This document shows positions 1 to 11,732 of a DNA stretch of 64,000 nt, piece after piece (the stretch's first letter is position 1; every line of letters starts with the position of its first letter). Location of the stretch: NCBI GenBank assembly GCA_004009845.1, contig RMBW01000081.1:78267-142266 (forward strand), given 5' to 3'. The DNA is from Davidsoniella eucalypti (lineage: Eukaryota > Ascomycota > Sordariomycetes > Microascales > Ceratocystidaceae). The position numbers and the translations under genes are program-made. The notes beneath the pieces were generated by a model, which worked only from the letters and a program-made list of their open reading frames with translations, searched no databases and was not told the DNA's origin.

Positions 1-6
1 ATTTCA

Positions 7-243
7 TTAATTCAATTTTATTAAGGTGGAAATGGAGCTCTTGATAGCTATGTAGCACAAGGGGATATCAAAGCCAAAAATAAAACTAGCAGTTGGTTTG
101 TTAACAAAGCATTGAAAATACTCATCTTTATCATTCTCAGCTAGTTCTTCGCTTCCGTCCATTTTAGTCAGTGGTTCACCATACTCCCAATCACCCAGCT
201 CCCGTTGAATTGGTGCTGTAGTATGATTCGAGCTGTTACTCAA
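7..243 (-). CDS. Possible hypothetical protein, 78 codons
   Basis: An open frame on the minus strand starts at 243 and stops at 7-9. The product has an acidic central part (residues about 17-42) followed by a hydrophobic tail. I recognise no family. It lies near the window edge and could equally be the first exon of a longer gene or a chance frame. No neighbouring gene explains it as a shadow. Composition is AT-rich like the surrounding non-coding DNA, which argues against it. Confidence 0.2.
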   Translation of the reverse strand: MSNSSNHTTAPIQRELGDWEYGEPLTKMDGSEELAENDKDEYFQCFVNKPTASFIFGFDIPLCYIAIKSSISTLIKLN

Positions 244-738
244 GCTCGGCTGAATGACATTTTGTGTGCCATCTATATAGTTTTATATCAAGAGTAATAA
301 AAAAGCAAGAGGTGTAGCTGAAATCTTAGCGTCGTGTGATATATGAAAGCGGCGACTAATTCGGGGAAGCGACTAACTCATCGCACAAAGATCTACGTTG
401 ACTCTTATTTATTTATTAATCACTTTACTATGTGGGTCATTAGACATAAATAACAGCTAGGTAGTTTCCCTCCACAACCTAACCCGTACAACAGCATCTT
501 GTTTGTTGTTATTTGGAGGTCTTAAAATTACATCCGATCACAATTTCTCAACTTCTATATCGGTGAAAAAAAAACACCTTCATCATTACTATATTTCCTA
601 CATCAATTCATTATTTTCCTATTCATCCTACTGCAAAAACCGCTTATGCTGGAGAAGAGGTTTGTTTACATTTTCCTTTCAAACTTCAATTGAGGAAACC
701 CTTGACTAACCAGCCAATGCTCTTATAGACATACCAAT
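244..738. other. Intergenic, 5' flank of the FunK1 gene
   Basis: No supportable gene. The stretch is AT-rich, becoming pyrimidine-rich from about 570, as expected for the leader of the plus-strand kinase gene that follows. A 68-codon frame at 503-709 has no protein-like character and is taken as chance. Confidence 0.5.
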
Positions 739-2859
739 ATGACTTTCACTCAAAAAGAACTCGATATCATCGAGAAGAACCCTATTGATAATATTCTTGC
801 TAAGTTTAGAGCTCAATTACTGGACTTCTTTGACATCAATGCGACTCTACAAAAAGCCAATGTTCTGGGTTGTTTGGCATTCTTGGCTAGATCACCCGCA
901 GCACAAGCATTTGGGGCAAGAGCAGACATGTCATCCATAATGGCATACGTGGACGATGGTGCTGTAAAACTCGACAAATTCAACCCCCTCATTCATCATA
1001 TCATGAACAAAGCCTCCGAAATTGAAGTTTGGGCTACAGTATTTGACATTATTCATAACTCTAGCCCATCAACACCCCCACCGCCTACTCGCTCCCATTC
1101 ATCCTTTCAGACACCTATCAATAATAACTCTAGTCGACTTTATGATAGTGAAACAGGTCAACTTATCGAGAGGGAGCTCTTCCTTGAGATCAAGGACTGT
1201 ACATTTCGTGGTGTCGGTGGCTTCCTTGGCAAATTCTTCAACCCTGAAAGTTGGACAGAGGAACAGAACAAGATGTTGAACAATGTGATGGCAGCATATG
1301 ATGATAACAGATGGACATCATTTCCTTTGATTGCCAGTGAGAACGCCGTCTGGAAGTGGCTATGCTCGCTACAAGATAGTTCTTTCCCCCTTGCGCCAAA
1401 CAAGTTATATACTACAATGACAGCCAGCCAGTTTGAAGGAAAAAAAGGTCAAATTGATATCTTTTTCCAGAAATGTACAATCACAGGCAAAATCTTTCGC
1501 TATAGGAACATTCTTGTTGTTGGGGAGCACAAGCAATCTTATGACAAAAGCAGATTCATGGCGGATTTTCTTCAGTTGACACGCTATGTTCGAATTATCT
1601 TTGATGATGACCCTACACGTAGGTTTGTTCATGGCTTCTTGCTCTGTGGATCAAGAATGGAGCTCTGGGTATTTGATCGATCAGGTCCGTATAGCTCAGG
1701 TCCATTTGATATTCATGAAATGCCAGAACAATTTGCACGGGCTCTTGTTGGATATGCCACTATGGATGATGAAGCCATGGGCCTAGACACATTTATCAAA
1801 TCTGTGGATGGGCATCACTATATTGAGGTACAGGGCTCGAGTATAAGACTCGGTGAGCTGATTTCAAGACGGACTGCAGTTGTCAGTCGAGCAACCACAT
1901 GCTTTACTACAAGTGATGGACATGTTGCCAAGTTTTCATGGGTACCGGAAAATTGGTCTCCCGAAGTTGAACACCTGAAGCTAGCACAAGAACGGGGTGT
2001 TGAGGGTGTGAACAGGATGATAGCCCATTGTCGAATCACATCCACCCAAGAGCTACGAGAACACCTGGAGTTTCCGCCACGGCACCGGTTTCACAATCAA
2101 GACAGACAACCTACATTTCCAAATTCAACATCACTATCTAACACAAATCAGTCTGCTACTGAGGTCTCTTGGGACAATAGGATCTACTACTGCATTGTTG
2201 TTTCCCCTGCTGGTCATCCTCTCAGCAGCTTCTGGAGAGTAAGGGAGCTACTCAAAGCAATTCGAGACGCTATAAAAGCTCATAGGTCTCTCTACGTCAC
2301 AGGCCAAATTCTCCATCGGGATGTTTCATCAAACAACATCATCATCACAGACCCTAAAACTGCAGATGGCTTTAGTGGTATGCTTATTGATCTTGATCTA
2401 GTCAAGATACAAGATAGTGATCCAAGTGGAGCAAAGCATAGGGCAGGTACCATGCAATTCATGGCAATTCAGGTTCTGCAGGGGATTGACCATACCTATC
2501 GCCATGACCTGGAGTCATTCTTTTATGTTTTGATTTGGATGTGTGCACGCCAATCATGGTACAATAGGTTTGGTGATATCAAACAGAAGAAAGATACAGA
2601 TAATCTTCGAAGGTGGGAGGTTGGAAGCCTAGATGACATTGCTGTTGCAAAGATGGGAGGTATGACTACAGTTGGTCTCAATCAGATAATGGATGAGTTC
2701 CCAGAGCCATTACATGTTGTGAAGCATCTATGCTTAACAATCAGATCAATTTTGTTTGGGGATACAGCATATCAACTTGGAACACCAGAGGGCGATCCTG
2801 ACCAGCTCTACATCCCCATTCTAGAGGCCTACAGCAGTATTATTAGAACCCTAGAATAG
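739..2859 (+). CDS. FunK1-type fungal protein kinase
   Basis: A single exon encodes 706 aa. The C-terminal half is a FunK1 kinase-like domain: a catalytic loop LHRDVSSNN (His526-Arg527-Asp528, with Asn near 533), then IDLDLV (Asp551) where the DFG metal-binding motif sits in classical kinases. The activation-segment-like GTMQFMA and the family signature HDLESFFYVLIW follow. The N-terminal 450 residues hold the divergent FunK1 front half, including a Pro/Ser-rich linker near residues 110-125. FunK1 kinases are an expanded family of multicellular fungi; substrates are generally unknown. Start chosen at the first in-frame Met after stops. Codon choice is much more AT-rich than in the housekeeping genes downstream, suggesting low expression or an accessory origin. 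Family assignment is firm; activity is inferred from the retained catalytic Asp. Confidence 0.88.
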   Translation: MTFTQKELDIIEKNPIDNILAKFRAQLLDFFDINATLQKANVLGCLAFLARSPAAQAFGARADMSSIMAYVDDGAVKLDKFNPLIHHIMNKASEIEVWATVFDIIHNSSPSTPPPPTRSHSSFQTPINNNSSRLYDSETGQLIERELFLEIKDCTFRGVGGFLGKFFNPESWTEEQNKMLNNVMAAYDDNRWTSFPLIASENAVWKWLCSLQDSSFPLAPNKLYTTMTASQFEGKKGQIDIFFQKCTITGKIFRYRNILVVGEHKQSYDKSRFMADFLQLTRYVRIIFDDDPTRRFVHGFLLCGSRMELWVFDRSGPYSSGPFDIHEMPEQFARALVGYATMDDEAMGLDTFIKSVDGHHYIEVQGSSIRLGELISRRTAVVSRATTCFTTSDGHVAKFSWVPENWSPEVEHLKLAQERGVEGVNRMIAHCRITSTQELREHLEFPPRHRFHNQDRQPTFPNSTSLSNTNQSATEVSWDNRIYYCIVVSPAGHPLSSFWRVRELLKAIRDAIKAHRSLYVTGQILHRDVSSNNIIITDPKTADGFSGMLIDLDLVKIQDSDPSGAKHRAGTMQFMAIQVLQGIDHTYRHDLESFFYVLIWMCARQSWYNRFGDIKQKKDTDNLRRWEVGSLDDIAVAKMGGMTTVGLNQIMDEFPEPLHVVKHLCLTIRSILFGDTAYQLGTPEGDPDQLYIPILEAYSSIIRTLE

Positions 2860-3878
2860 CACCAAAATGTTTAAGTACTGGGATTACGGCAAAATGTTTG
2901 TCTATGATATATTGATTTATGTAACTTGGGTTTGTTAGGATTTGAGTCTTATCTGGAGTCTGAATGGCTTTATAAGATGATACTAGATCAGATCCAGATT
3001 AGATTAGGGTGTGACATCATTCACCATGAACCTAAAACCACATAACCATACTGAGTTCATAGCAGATTCTTGACTACTTCAATTATCGATGTCTTCTTCT
3101 TGTTTTCCCGTTCTAACATTGTAAGCCATTTGGGACGTGAGAAAAGAAACTCAGACCATTAAAGAACCGGTGAGCACTGTGCAAAGAAAAGATAAGATCA
3201 ACTAAGAAGTAGAGCTATATTCTTGGACATGTATTCGGGTGAATGCTGACCTACTCCACACTATTATTTAGAATTTCCATGACAAACTGTACATACGTTG
3301 AAGATAAACGGAGTGCTTTGCCTCAGTGAAAGCACAGATGACTTTGAGATCTGATAAGATCTACAAAAGGCGTCTCTGAGTTGAGGTACAAAAACATACA
3401 GCTACTCACAAAAGATGAAGTGATGTCACATAAACAAGATATTCACGTCGATAAGACCTTCAAAGCCACAGCATCAAAACCATTGCTTCGGCTCCGTTCA
3501 GCTAACCACTATATATTGATGTTTGGGTGGAAAGGATGATGTTTTACATACAAATGCATACGGTTACTGCCGGACTTTTTTGCTTGGTATTCGCACTGGT
3601 GGAGCTAACACGCCTCAGGCAATGCTTAGAAATCTAATCTTTCGATATATACGGTTTGCTGAGGCGCTGCATGTCTACTGGGTGGTTTATATCAATTGGA
3701 GAAAACTACTCCGAATTAGTAACATGACCTAACCGTCACGTCTATGTTATTTCATAAAGACGGTTGATCGCCAGTACTCACTTTACCTCCTACTATGATT
3801 AAGCCTCTAACTTTGAAACAACTTGGGGTTTGCAAAAGAGCCATACCCAATATCAAATTCCGCCACACGATCACCGCA
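2860..3878. other. Intergenic region with a short inverted repeat
   Basis: About 1 kb between the kinase and the DUF4243 gene. I see no coding potential I trust; a 69-codon frame at 3523-3732 is unconvincing. An inverted repeat pairs CGCCTCAG (3611-3618) with CTGAGGCG (3659-3666). The remainder is unremarkable AT-rich DNA. Confidence 0.5.
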
Positions 3879-5846
3879 ATGGCTTCTGCTTCCAAAATTC
3901 ATATCACCAAAGATCAAACAGGACTTCTTTCTGTCCCGCAGACTGAAGCGACAGCGCGCCGTATATCAGAGTTATTACAAGAGGACCATGATGCAAGTCG
4001 ATCTTACAATACATAGCTAATAAGTCGCCTCATAAGCACATATATTAACCACCAAGCCCTGAGAGCAGCGTCATCACGTCTTTTTTAATAGCAGACAATT
4101 TCACAACCATGTAATATATGTTCATATCCTATCATATCAGCAGGTGCTTTGAGCTTTCGCTAATATCAATGCATAGTTATCCCACCAAATGCTCGCCCAT
4201 TTCGGAACAGGAGCCTCGTACGAGGTGATCGAACGCGAATACGTTGCAAACACGTCATACCAAAAAGACATCGGCGTCTATGATGAAGCTGTCGTTTCCA
4301 AGCTTTATGGCTGGGAATCAGCCAAGGCGTTCATGGGCCAAGGAAAACACTATGCGGACTTCCTCGAGTACTACCAGCGCCGAATCATGGAGCTAGGATG
4401 GAAAGAACAGCTTCTCCAGGATATCTTTGGGGAGGACGAACGTAGCCAGCAAATGCTCTTGCTGATGTTTGAAGGTACATATCGATGTATGTCTAAAGTA
4501 TGCACAGACTAACAATCCCATCCAGGTCTACACCACCCCCTCATCCAGCTGATGTACGGCTTGGAATGGGAACAGCCAGCGCTTATCGCCATGGCACTTG
4601 CCCAAGCAGCAGTCCATCGACCCAGAGAGTCTGAGTTTTTCAGGGCAGCCGAGTCTATCGTCACGAGTAGTGCCCCGACAACGCTGTCTATAGAAGGTGC
4701 ATATAGAGCAGCTGGTCGCCATTTTTCCTCAGTCTTTGAAGCCGATATGCGCGTAGACAGTTCTATGGCTCCGGATGCGCATTTCAACTTTGTGTCTAAG
4801 TTGTACAAAGACTTCCGTCCTGGCTTTGACCGTGTGGCTCGTCTCGTCCCGGATATCACGGCAGAAAACTTGGACGAGAGAACAGCAGAAATGTTCTACA
4901 TGGTAGTTTTGCACGCTGTGGCGCCTGCCGCCAAGATCTTCACTGATTTTGGTAAACAGCCACGGATCGATTTCCGCACAATGTGAGATCTCTCCATCTG
5001 TCTTGATTAACGTATGGGTCAAGTCTACGACTTTCTGATCCACGTACTAACTCTCATACAAGGCATCATGTGAACTCTTCGCCGATATTCCTCACTATCA
5101 ACAAGTTCGGCTGGGTGCCTGTTGCTCGAAAAATCCAAATTTTGCGCCTCAAAATCATCGCTGATCTTTGGGGATACGGCACGAATCTGATTGCGCCTAT
5201 GTTGTACAACGCCATGACAAACTATCAGTCACAGAATATACAAGTGCTGACACCGCAAGGTATATCTGATTCTTTTTATTTTTTATTCTTGGTCTACTAG
5301 TATCTAGTTTTACCGAGTTTTACTTTCGCCATCTAACAACTTCTTCTTATAGATCTCTTCGATAGTGCTGCAAAGATCGTCGATGACGGCCATAGTATAA
5401 AGTTGGCGCGTTCAGTAGTTATTTGCCATAACGCAACTAAGCCTTTTACGTCTAGGCCTTGGATGAAACTTAGCAATGAAGATTTTGCAAAGGTCTATTC
5501 CTTGGTCTTAGATTCGACCTCTTCTGCAACAAAACCAGACGACGAACGTTGGATTATTGGAGGAGGCCACCTAAAGAGCTACGAAGTGAGTGTTCCTGAA
5601 ACGTCAGCTGTTAGGGTTAATGGACCAAACTAACCCTGTAATTCACTACTATAGAAGATTCCATCGGCCGAATGGGCTATCCTGGACCACCAAAGAGCAT
5701 GGGAATCCTGGTGGAAGGGATCTGAAGTTCAGGAGAAAGAGCAGACTTCTGATATGGAGCCTGTCAAAGCAAAGGAGAGAGCCGACCAGATACGGGCTTC
5801 CCATGGAGAATGGCCTCACAGCCTAACATATGACTGGTATCTGTAA
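3879..5846 (+). CDS. Questin oxidase-like protein (DUF4243 family), 7 exons
   Basis: Exons as I read them: 3879-3996, 4064-4110, 4177-4474, 4526-4982, 5063-5259, 5353-5585, 5655-5846, giving 513 aa. The family core is clear: LLQEDHD, then HHVFFN and FHNHLSHQ bridged across introns 1 and 2, then FGTGAS and GLHHPLIQLMYGLE. These His-rich motifs are the family's conserved stretches. Founding members (questin oxidases) cleave an anthraquinone ring in a Baeyer-Villiger-like reaction in polyketide pathways, but most members are uncharacterised. No polyketide synthase or tailoring gene lies nearby, so the substrate is unknown. Intron 1 uses an unusual donor (GTCGAT) and a TGAG acceptor; it is needed to skip an in-frame stop at 4014-4016 and restores a continuous family alignment. 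The other introns have ordinary GT-AG ends. The gene ends 180 bp from the convergent PWP2. Confidence 0.82.
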
Positions 5847-6026
5847 ACAAATTGCTGATGGAAGTGTGGTGTTTTTGAACGATGTTTTGTCCCATTTTGA
5901 TATTCCGATGTAAAGCTACCCATAAGTACTACTAGATAAAACAGAGATTTATGCGATGCAGAAAAAATCAACAGATGATTAAGAAAAAGAAAAAGAAAAG
6001 AAAAACACACCAGAAAGAGCACATTT

Positions 6027-8854
6027 TTACTCCACACCCTGCCATTCACCGTCAGACGCGTCACTACCGTGTTCCATTTCAAGATCTTCGCCTGCCTCTA
6101 TCACCTTCTTTACCACTGGTGTGGCCTGTAACTTGGGCGGCTCGTTGCGTGCCTTGGACTGCTGTACAAGGTAGTCTACCATGTAGAGATTATCATCGGA
6201 CAGCCTCCGGATCTCATCACGCATGCGAGAGATGGCACGACTGACTACACGTAGCTCGACGTCCGCTTTGGCACGGTTGGCGAGTAGCCATGGGCCGTGT
6301 TTGTCAACGACAGCGCGGATCCAAAGAAGACAGAACTCGATATGAGGAGAGTCTTCGGTCTGCGAGGCTACAAAGCGTAAAAGACGCTGGAGATAGACTG
6401 TAGGTATACCCTCAACTACTAGCGGGATATTGTGGTGAGGCACGGCTTGGAATACACGCTTGATTAGAGCGTCGTCATTGAGGCGGAAAGCCATGACTAG
6501 TGCCTTGAGATAGTCACGGTCGTTTTCGAGTACGGCCAGAGTCGATGCTGGAGTGATCTCGATGCTAAGGTCGAAGGGATCGAAAGACAATGTTGAATCA
6601 ACACTGTAAATCAACAAACCCTCGGTAGAGGAGGCACAGAAAGAAGCGCCATCCGGTGAGAAACCGACACTGGTAACGCGTACGTCAGGGTGGATATTGC
6701 GGGCTGAAGGGTCACCGCGCTTAGAACCAGGCAGAGCATTGTGTGAGGCATTACGAGCCTCGTTGTCTGATTCATGGCCCTGATCATCAATAAGACCAAT
6801 TGCACCAGCTTCTGTAAGCTTCTTGCTGTTCAGGAACTCCTGCGTACCCTGTAGCGATAGGTTGACACTGACAGTATACTTCTTCAACAGGACCATGGTG
6901 GCTACAGAGTACAGGCAGATGTACTTGCTGTCGCCGCCAGCTAGTACACAGGAACCATCAGTGCTGTACTTGATGGTGCCAAAACTCTTGGCGTTGCTGC
7001 TATTGGCAGCCGTGCGACGGTCTGTATCTTTCCGGCCACCAGAGATATCACGGCGGCCATCCAGTCCGGCAATCTGTAGACCGTCGTGAATAGACCAGAA
7101 TGAGAGCTGACCATCTAAAGTCGATATTGCAATTTGTTGAGAGTCGGGGCGCACAGCAACCGATATGACATCAGCTTGCAACTGGAGGGGTTCGCTAGTC
7201 TGAGAGCGGCCAAATATAGACCATATGCGAGCAGTGCGATCCCAGCTACCTGACACTAGATGGCTGCCATCAGGAGTAAAGGCAAGAGCTGAGACAGGGC
7301 CTTCATGGCCACTCATACGATCAAGAAGCTGACCAGTCTGGACACTCCAGATATGCACATCGAAGGAGTCAAGTGAGCCGGCAGCAACAACTTCACCACT
7401 AGGATCGACGGCCATACTAGAGAAGGACAACCGAGTTGGCGCTGTAAAGGTGCGGAAGTTACGGTAACGGATTAGATCCCACGCGCGAATAGAGCCGTCC
7501 AGTGACGAAGTGAAAAGGACGTTGCCTTTCTTAGCAAATTCACATGCCGTAACACCGCTGGTGTGCTCCGTGAACGTGACGATACAGAAGCCAGACTCGA
7601 CATCCCACACCTTGATCTTGCCATCGTCGGCAGTTGTGACAACCTTCTTGCCGTCGGGGGAGTATGTCAAGGCGTTGATAGAGTCGAAGTGGCCCTGCTG
7701 CTTAAGGATGTATGATTCTGACTGCCACTCCCATACAAGGAGTTGCCCGAGTTTGGAGGCACCAAAGGCCAGCCATTCGCCACTTTGGTTAATGCTAACA
7801 AAGTCGATATCGTTTTGTGAGATGCTGAGTGTGTGGATTGGGTTGAAGTCGGGCATCTCGTATAGGCGGAAGACACCGTTAGAGAAACCGGCAACAAGCA
7901 AGTTGCTCTTAGGGTGGAAGCTGGCACACTTGACGTGCGAACTGCCCTGCATGAAGTAGTGGTTGTTGACCACACGCCACCGGAAGTCTTCCGGCACAGC
8001 TTCTTCTTCGGTGACGTCTCGAGGAGCAACGTACTTCCACTCGAAAACTGCGCCGTCCTGGCTCACAGTGAATATAGTTTCTTGATCATCGCTGAACCAC
8101 GCTCCGATGACAGCTTGCTTGTGACCGGAGAGGACGGTGGGGATGAACCCTTCCTCAGCGTTCAAGCTCCATATCCGCGCAGTCAGGTCCTTGGAGGCAC
8201 TGAGGAAGAAGCGCGAGTCGCTCGACCACTCGATATGGCGCACGTCGTCAAAGTGCTGGTTGTGAGAGTGGTGCCGCACAAACGGCGCAAACTCGACCTG
8301 GCCATCAACATTAGCGTCGGGCGTAGACGGGACGTGCCATACTTCGATGCGGCGACGCAGGCCAACGGCGAAATACCGGCCACAGGGCGAGAAGGCCAAG
8401 GCGGTCGCGGGAGAGCGTAAGGAGAACTGGTAGATGGGAATGCGGCGCGGCACATTAGTCAGGATGGCAACGCCATCGTCGTCGATGGAGAGGAGAAGGT
8501 TGCCACGAGGCGAGAGACTGAGACGGGCGATGTTTTTGCGGTGGGCGAACGGGAGAGTGTAGGACTTGTTACTACAGGTAGCGAGATAATTGGTTAGTAT
8601 GTATGTCGTAGACTCCCTAGAAACCCATACGAGAGCTGCGACCTGCAAAGGGACTTACTCAACAAGGTTGAAGACTGTTACTCTGTTGCCGACGGGCGAG
8701 AACAAGTGAGTGCCCTCGGGGTCGAACAACAGGTTGCCCTGGCAGTAAACCTGGCCGAGGAGATTTGTGAACTGGAAATTGATTTTGTTAGTTTGTGCAT
8801 AGGAGATCCCCAAGGGAGTCGATGCCCTCTGCTCACCTTGAAATCAGTCTTCAT
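6027..8854 (-). CDS. PWP2: Periodic tryptophan protein 2 (Utp1), small-subunit processome WD-repeat protein
   Basis: Three exons: 8837-8854 (only MKTDFK), 8659-8771 and 6027-8571, total 891 aa (yeast Pwp2 is 923). Two WD40 propellers fill roughly residues 15-690, with readable repeats such as FDSINALTYSPDGKKVVTT, KVWDVES, IRAWDLIRYRNFRTF and SGSWDRTARIWSIF. The Pwp2 signature region ALVMAFRLNDDALIKRVFQ, followed by a Utp12-type C-terminal domain (about 720-860), identifies the protein. It is a component of the UTP-B subcomplex that assembles on the 5' external transcribed spacer of pre-rRNA in the nucleolus and is needed for early 18S rRNA cleavages. An acidic tail ends the protein. A perfect palindrome 107 bp upstream of the start is shared with RRP36. 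Confidence 0.95.
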
Positions 8855-8960
8855 GGCTGCAACTTGACGGCCTGCGCGATAAGAAGCGATGCGAATTGTT
8901 GATGTAGCGCCAGGCCTGTGATACTGCAAGTAGTCGTTGAACCAAAAGTTCTCAAATTTC

Positions 8961-8972
8961 CTTATCGATAAG
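8961..8972. promoter_or_regulatory. 12-bp palindrome CTTATCGATAAG upstream of PWP2
   Basis: Perfect dyad located 107 bp upstream of the PWP2 start codon. The same 12-mer occurs at 41021-41032 upstream of RRP36. It can be read as two overlapping inverted GATA sites (CTTATC and GATAAG) or as a TATCGATA-core dyad. A regulatory role is inferred from shared position and shared pathway only. Confidence 0.55.
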
Positions 8973-9066
8973 AATAAAATCTAGAATAAGCATCCATCGA
9001 GCCAAGTATTGACACCCCCAGTACTTGCTTCGACATCCAATGGTAGCTCCTGTAAAGCCCCACTTG

Positions 9067-9074
9067 TCACGTGA
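9067..9074. promoter_or_regulatory. E-box palindrome TCACGTGA
   Basis: A perfect 8-bp palindrome of the kind bound by bHLH factors (Cbf1/Pho4 type in yeasts). It lies between the divergent PWP2 and septin genes, closer to PWP2. CACGTG occurs about as often as chance across this window, so a single site is weak evidence. Confidence 0.3.
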
Positions 9075-10198
9075 TTTGATTTGTATACCATACCCTAACC
9101 CTATGGGCAGCTTAAATCAATGGGCACTACTTGAGCACGCCAGCGATGATCTGGGCTAGTCGCTTGGATTAAAGGGCTGGCCCCTGGAAGCTCTGTCTTT
9201 TTCGTCCCTTTGGGGGCTCCAGGGCTCCCCGACAAGGCTTTTGCTGTAAGAATGGCTTGGCTCAGGGACCACTGCTAACCCCCATACTAGCTTGTCTTAG
9301 TTAGAGCTAGTTGGCATTACTCTGGTGGGAGTCGTTATTAGTGTCAGGGGCCACAGCCAGATAACTAGATGAAGCATTTCCTTGAGATTCAAAGTCGTGA
9401 GCGCTATCAGTAGAACAGGCCGGCGCACACCGGCAAGCAACCAGTGGCACACTGCATCGAGGGGGCAGCCTGGAGCCTGTAGCATATAGTATCTACAACA
9501 GAGGTTATGCTGTGTATGTATATGTATGTATCCACACATGTGTAGAATAGACTTTGTAAACACAGAAGTTAGTCTGGAAATGGCTGGCTGCTCGCTGCTT
9601 TGAAGGCTACACCAAAAGGCTGGCTGGGTGGTCTTTCCCTGCGTTTCCCCTGAACTGTCGAGCCTTCCAAAATTCATTCAGTCCAATCCAATCGGCGCCA
9701 GACTGCAAAGAGCCCACTTCGTAACTTCCCAATTCACCCCCCAATTCTACCAAATTCCCAGATTCCCTACTAGCAAGCACCCAGACGAAGCCCCTTCCTT
9801 CCTTCTCTGTTTCTCCTTCCTTCCTTTTCGATTGCTTGTATTTGCCAGCGCTGCCCACTACACCACTCGCCCAATTCTGACTTGCTTTCTATTCCTGCCT
9901 CCTGCTACCTACAACTCTGAACTTTGACAACAAAACATCTCCCGCTCGCATTTTACGGCAAACATCATCGCGACCGCGTTAGTTCGTTGGTTGTTTCTCT
10001 CTTGTCAAAGTTTATTCTTTGCTTCGTCGCTTAATTCTGCTTGATTGCTAGCACTGTTTTGCTTTCATTCTTTCCTTCTCTCCTTGACCGTTGTTGCTTT
10101 GGCATCGCTTCCCACCGCCGCTGCTACTAGTACTATACTGTCTCCGTCGTCGTTGTAGCTATCGTCGCTCTATCATCATCTCCCACCTCACATCAACA

Positions 10199-11732
10199 AT
10201 GGCTCCCTCTACTGCAGATAGCGCCTCGGCCATTGGCATTGCCAATCTGCCTAACCAGCGTCACAAGATTGTCGCCAAGCGTGGTGCTTCGTTTACTATC
10301 ATGGTTCGTTTTTTCTTTTGCTGATTTCCGCATTCCACCCCCCTCTTGTTGGAGCTCTACTTGCTACACATTCCCCTATATCCGTCTATACGAGGTTGAC
10401 AGCTAACACTCAATTCTTCTTTCTTTTCTCGCTATAGGTTGCTGGTGAGTCTGGCCTGGGCAAGACTACCTTCATCAACACTCTGTTCTCCACCACCATT
10501 AAAAGCTATGCCGATCACAAGCGCCGGCACCAGAAGCAGGTCGACAAGACCGTCGAGATCGAGATTACCAAGGCCGAGCTAGAGGAGAAATTCTTCAAGG
10601 GTAAGCTTTAATTTTCACCAATACCGCCATTGCCTCCCCAAAACTACCAACGATGCCCCAAACAAAACAATAGCCCTAGCAGCTATCACACATGACAATA
10701 GCCGGGTGTTTGTTTCGTTTCATCTATCAGAATATAATGTTGACATGTTTGAATTATTTTTATAGTCCGTCTGACCGTTATCGACACCCCCGGCTTTGGC
10801 GACTATGTCAACAACCGCGATTCGTGGATGCCCATCATTGAGTTCCTCGATGACCAGCACGAGTCTTACATGCTCCAGGAGCAGCAGCCGCGTCGCCAGG
10901 AGAAAATCGATCTCCGTGTGCACGCCTGCCTGTACTTTATCCGTCCCACTGGCCACACTTTGAAGCCCCTTGATATTGAGGTCATGAAGCGCCTGTGCTC
11001 GCGTGTCAACCTGATTCCTGTCATCGCCAAGGCTGATACTCTGAGCCCCGCCGATCTGGCCAAGTTCAAGCAGCGCGTAAGTCCACGACTTTCCACTTAT
11101 ACTGGACTACAGACAATTTTAATTGCATCCAACTAACGTACTGATTCTCATAGATCTGCGCTGTTATCGAGGCCCAGAACATCAAGATTTACCAGCCCCC
11201 CGTCGAGGAGGACGATGATGCTGCCGCTCAACATGCCCGGTCTCTGATGGCTGCCATGCCTTTTGCTGTTATTGGCTCCGAGAAGGATGTCAAGACCAGC
11301 GATGGCCGCATCACCAAGGGTCGCCAGTACTCATGGGGTGTTGCTGAGGTTGAGAATGAGGACCACTGCGATTTCAAGAAGCTACGCTCGATTCTGATCA
11401 GAACTCACATGCTGGATCTCATTCACACCACCGAGGAGCTGCACTACGAGGCGTACCGTGCTCAGCAGATGGAAACCCGCAAGTTTGGCGAGGCCCGGCC
11501 CAGGAAGCTGGACAACCCCAAGTTCAAGGAGGAGGAAGAGACTCTGCGCAAGCGTTTCACCGAGCAGGTCAAGATTGAGGAGCAGCGCTTCCGGCAATGG
11601 GAGCAGAAGCTCATTGCTGAGCGTGACCGCCTCAACAAGGATCTGGAGCAAACCCACGCCCAGATCAAGACTCTCGAGTCGGAACTGGAGCAGATGCAGG
11701 GTGCTGCTGTCCGGAGCCATGGCCGCCGCTAA
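10199..11732 (+). CDS. CDC11: Septin, Cdc11/AspA class
   Basis: Four exons: 10199-10303, 10438-10600, 10766-11076, 11154-11732; 385 aa. The P-loop GESGLGKT is at 38-45, the G3 motif DTPG at 96-99 and the G4 motif AKAD at 177-180. The septin unique element follows (GRQYSWGVAEVEN; HCDFKKLRSILIRTHM), and a coiled coil rich in Glu/Arg/Lys covers about 310-375. The N-terminal segment IANLPNQRHKIVAKRG matches filamentous-ascomycete Cdc11-class septins as I recall them. Septins form hetero-oligomeric GTP-binding filaments at septa, hyphal tips and branch sites. Cdc11 subunits occupy rod ends. Intron 1 begins GTTCGT, a non-standard donor, but the junction M|VAGESG restores the P-loop exactly. Codon use is strongly C/G-biased at third positions, indicating high expression. 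Confidence 0.94.

Larger units (their letters stand above)
8855..10198. promoter_or_regulatory. Divergent intergenic region between PWP2 and the septin gene
   Basis: 1.3 kb between two divergent starts. The PWP2-proximal side carries the palindrome at 8961-8972, an E-box palindrome at 9067-9074 and a telomere-repeat-like CCCTAACCCTA near 9093. The septin-proximal side, from about 9640 to 10198, is strongly pyrimidine-rich, consistent with a long septin leader. Small open frames in it (for example at 9297-9677) are not supported as genes. Confidence 0.6.

Noticed and set aside
7510..8420. Two plus-strand open frames of 149 and 168 codons
   Set aside because: Antisense shadows of the PWP2 WD repeats, with no family resemblance.
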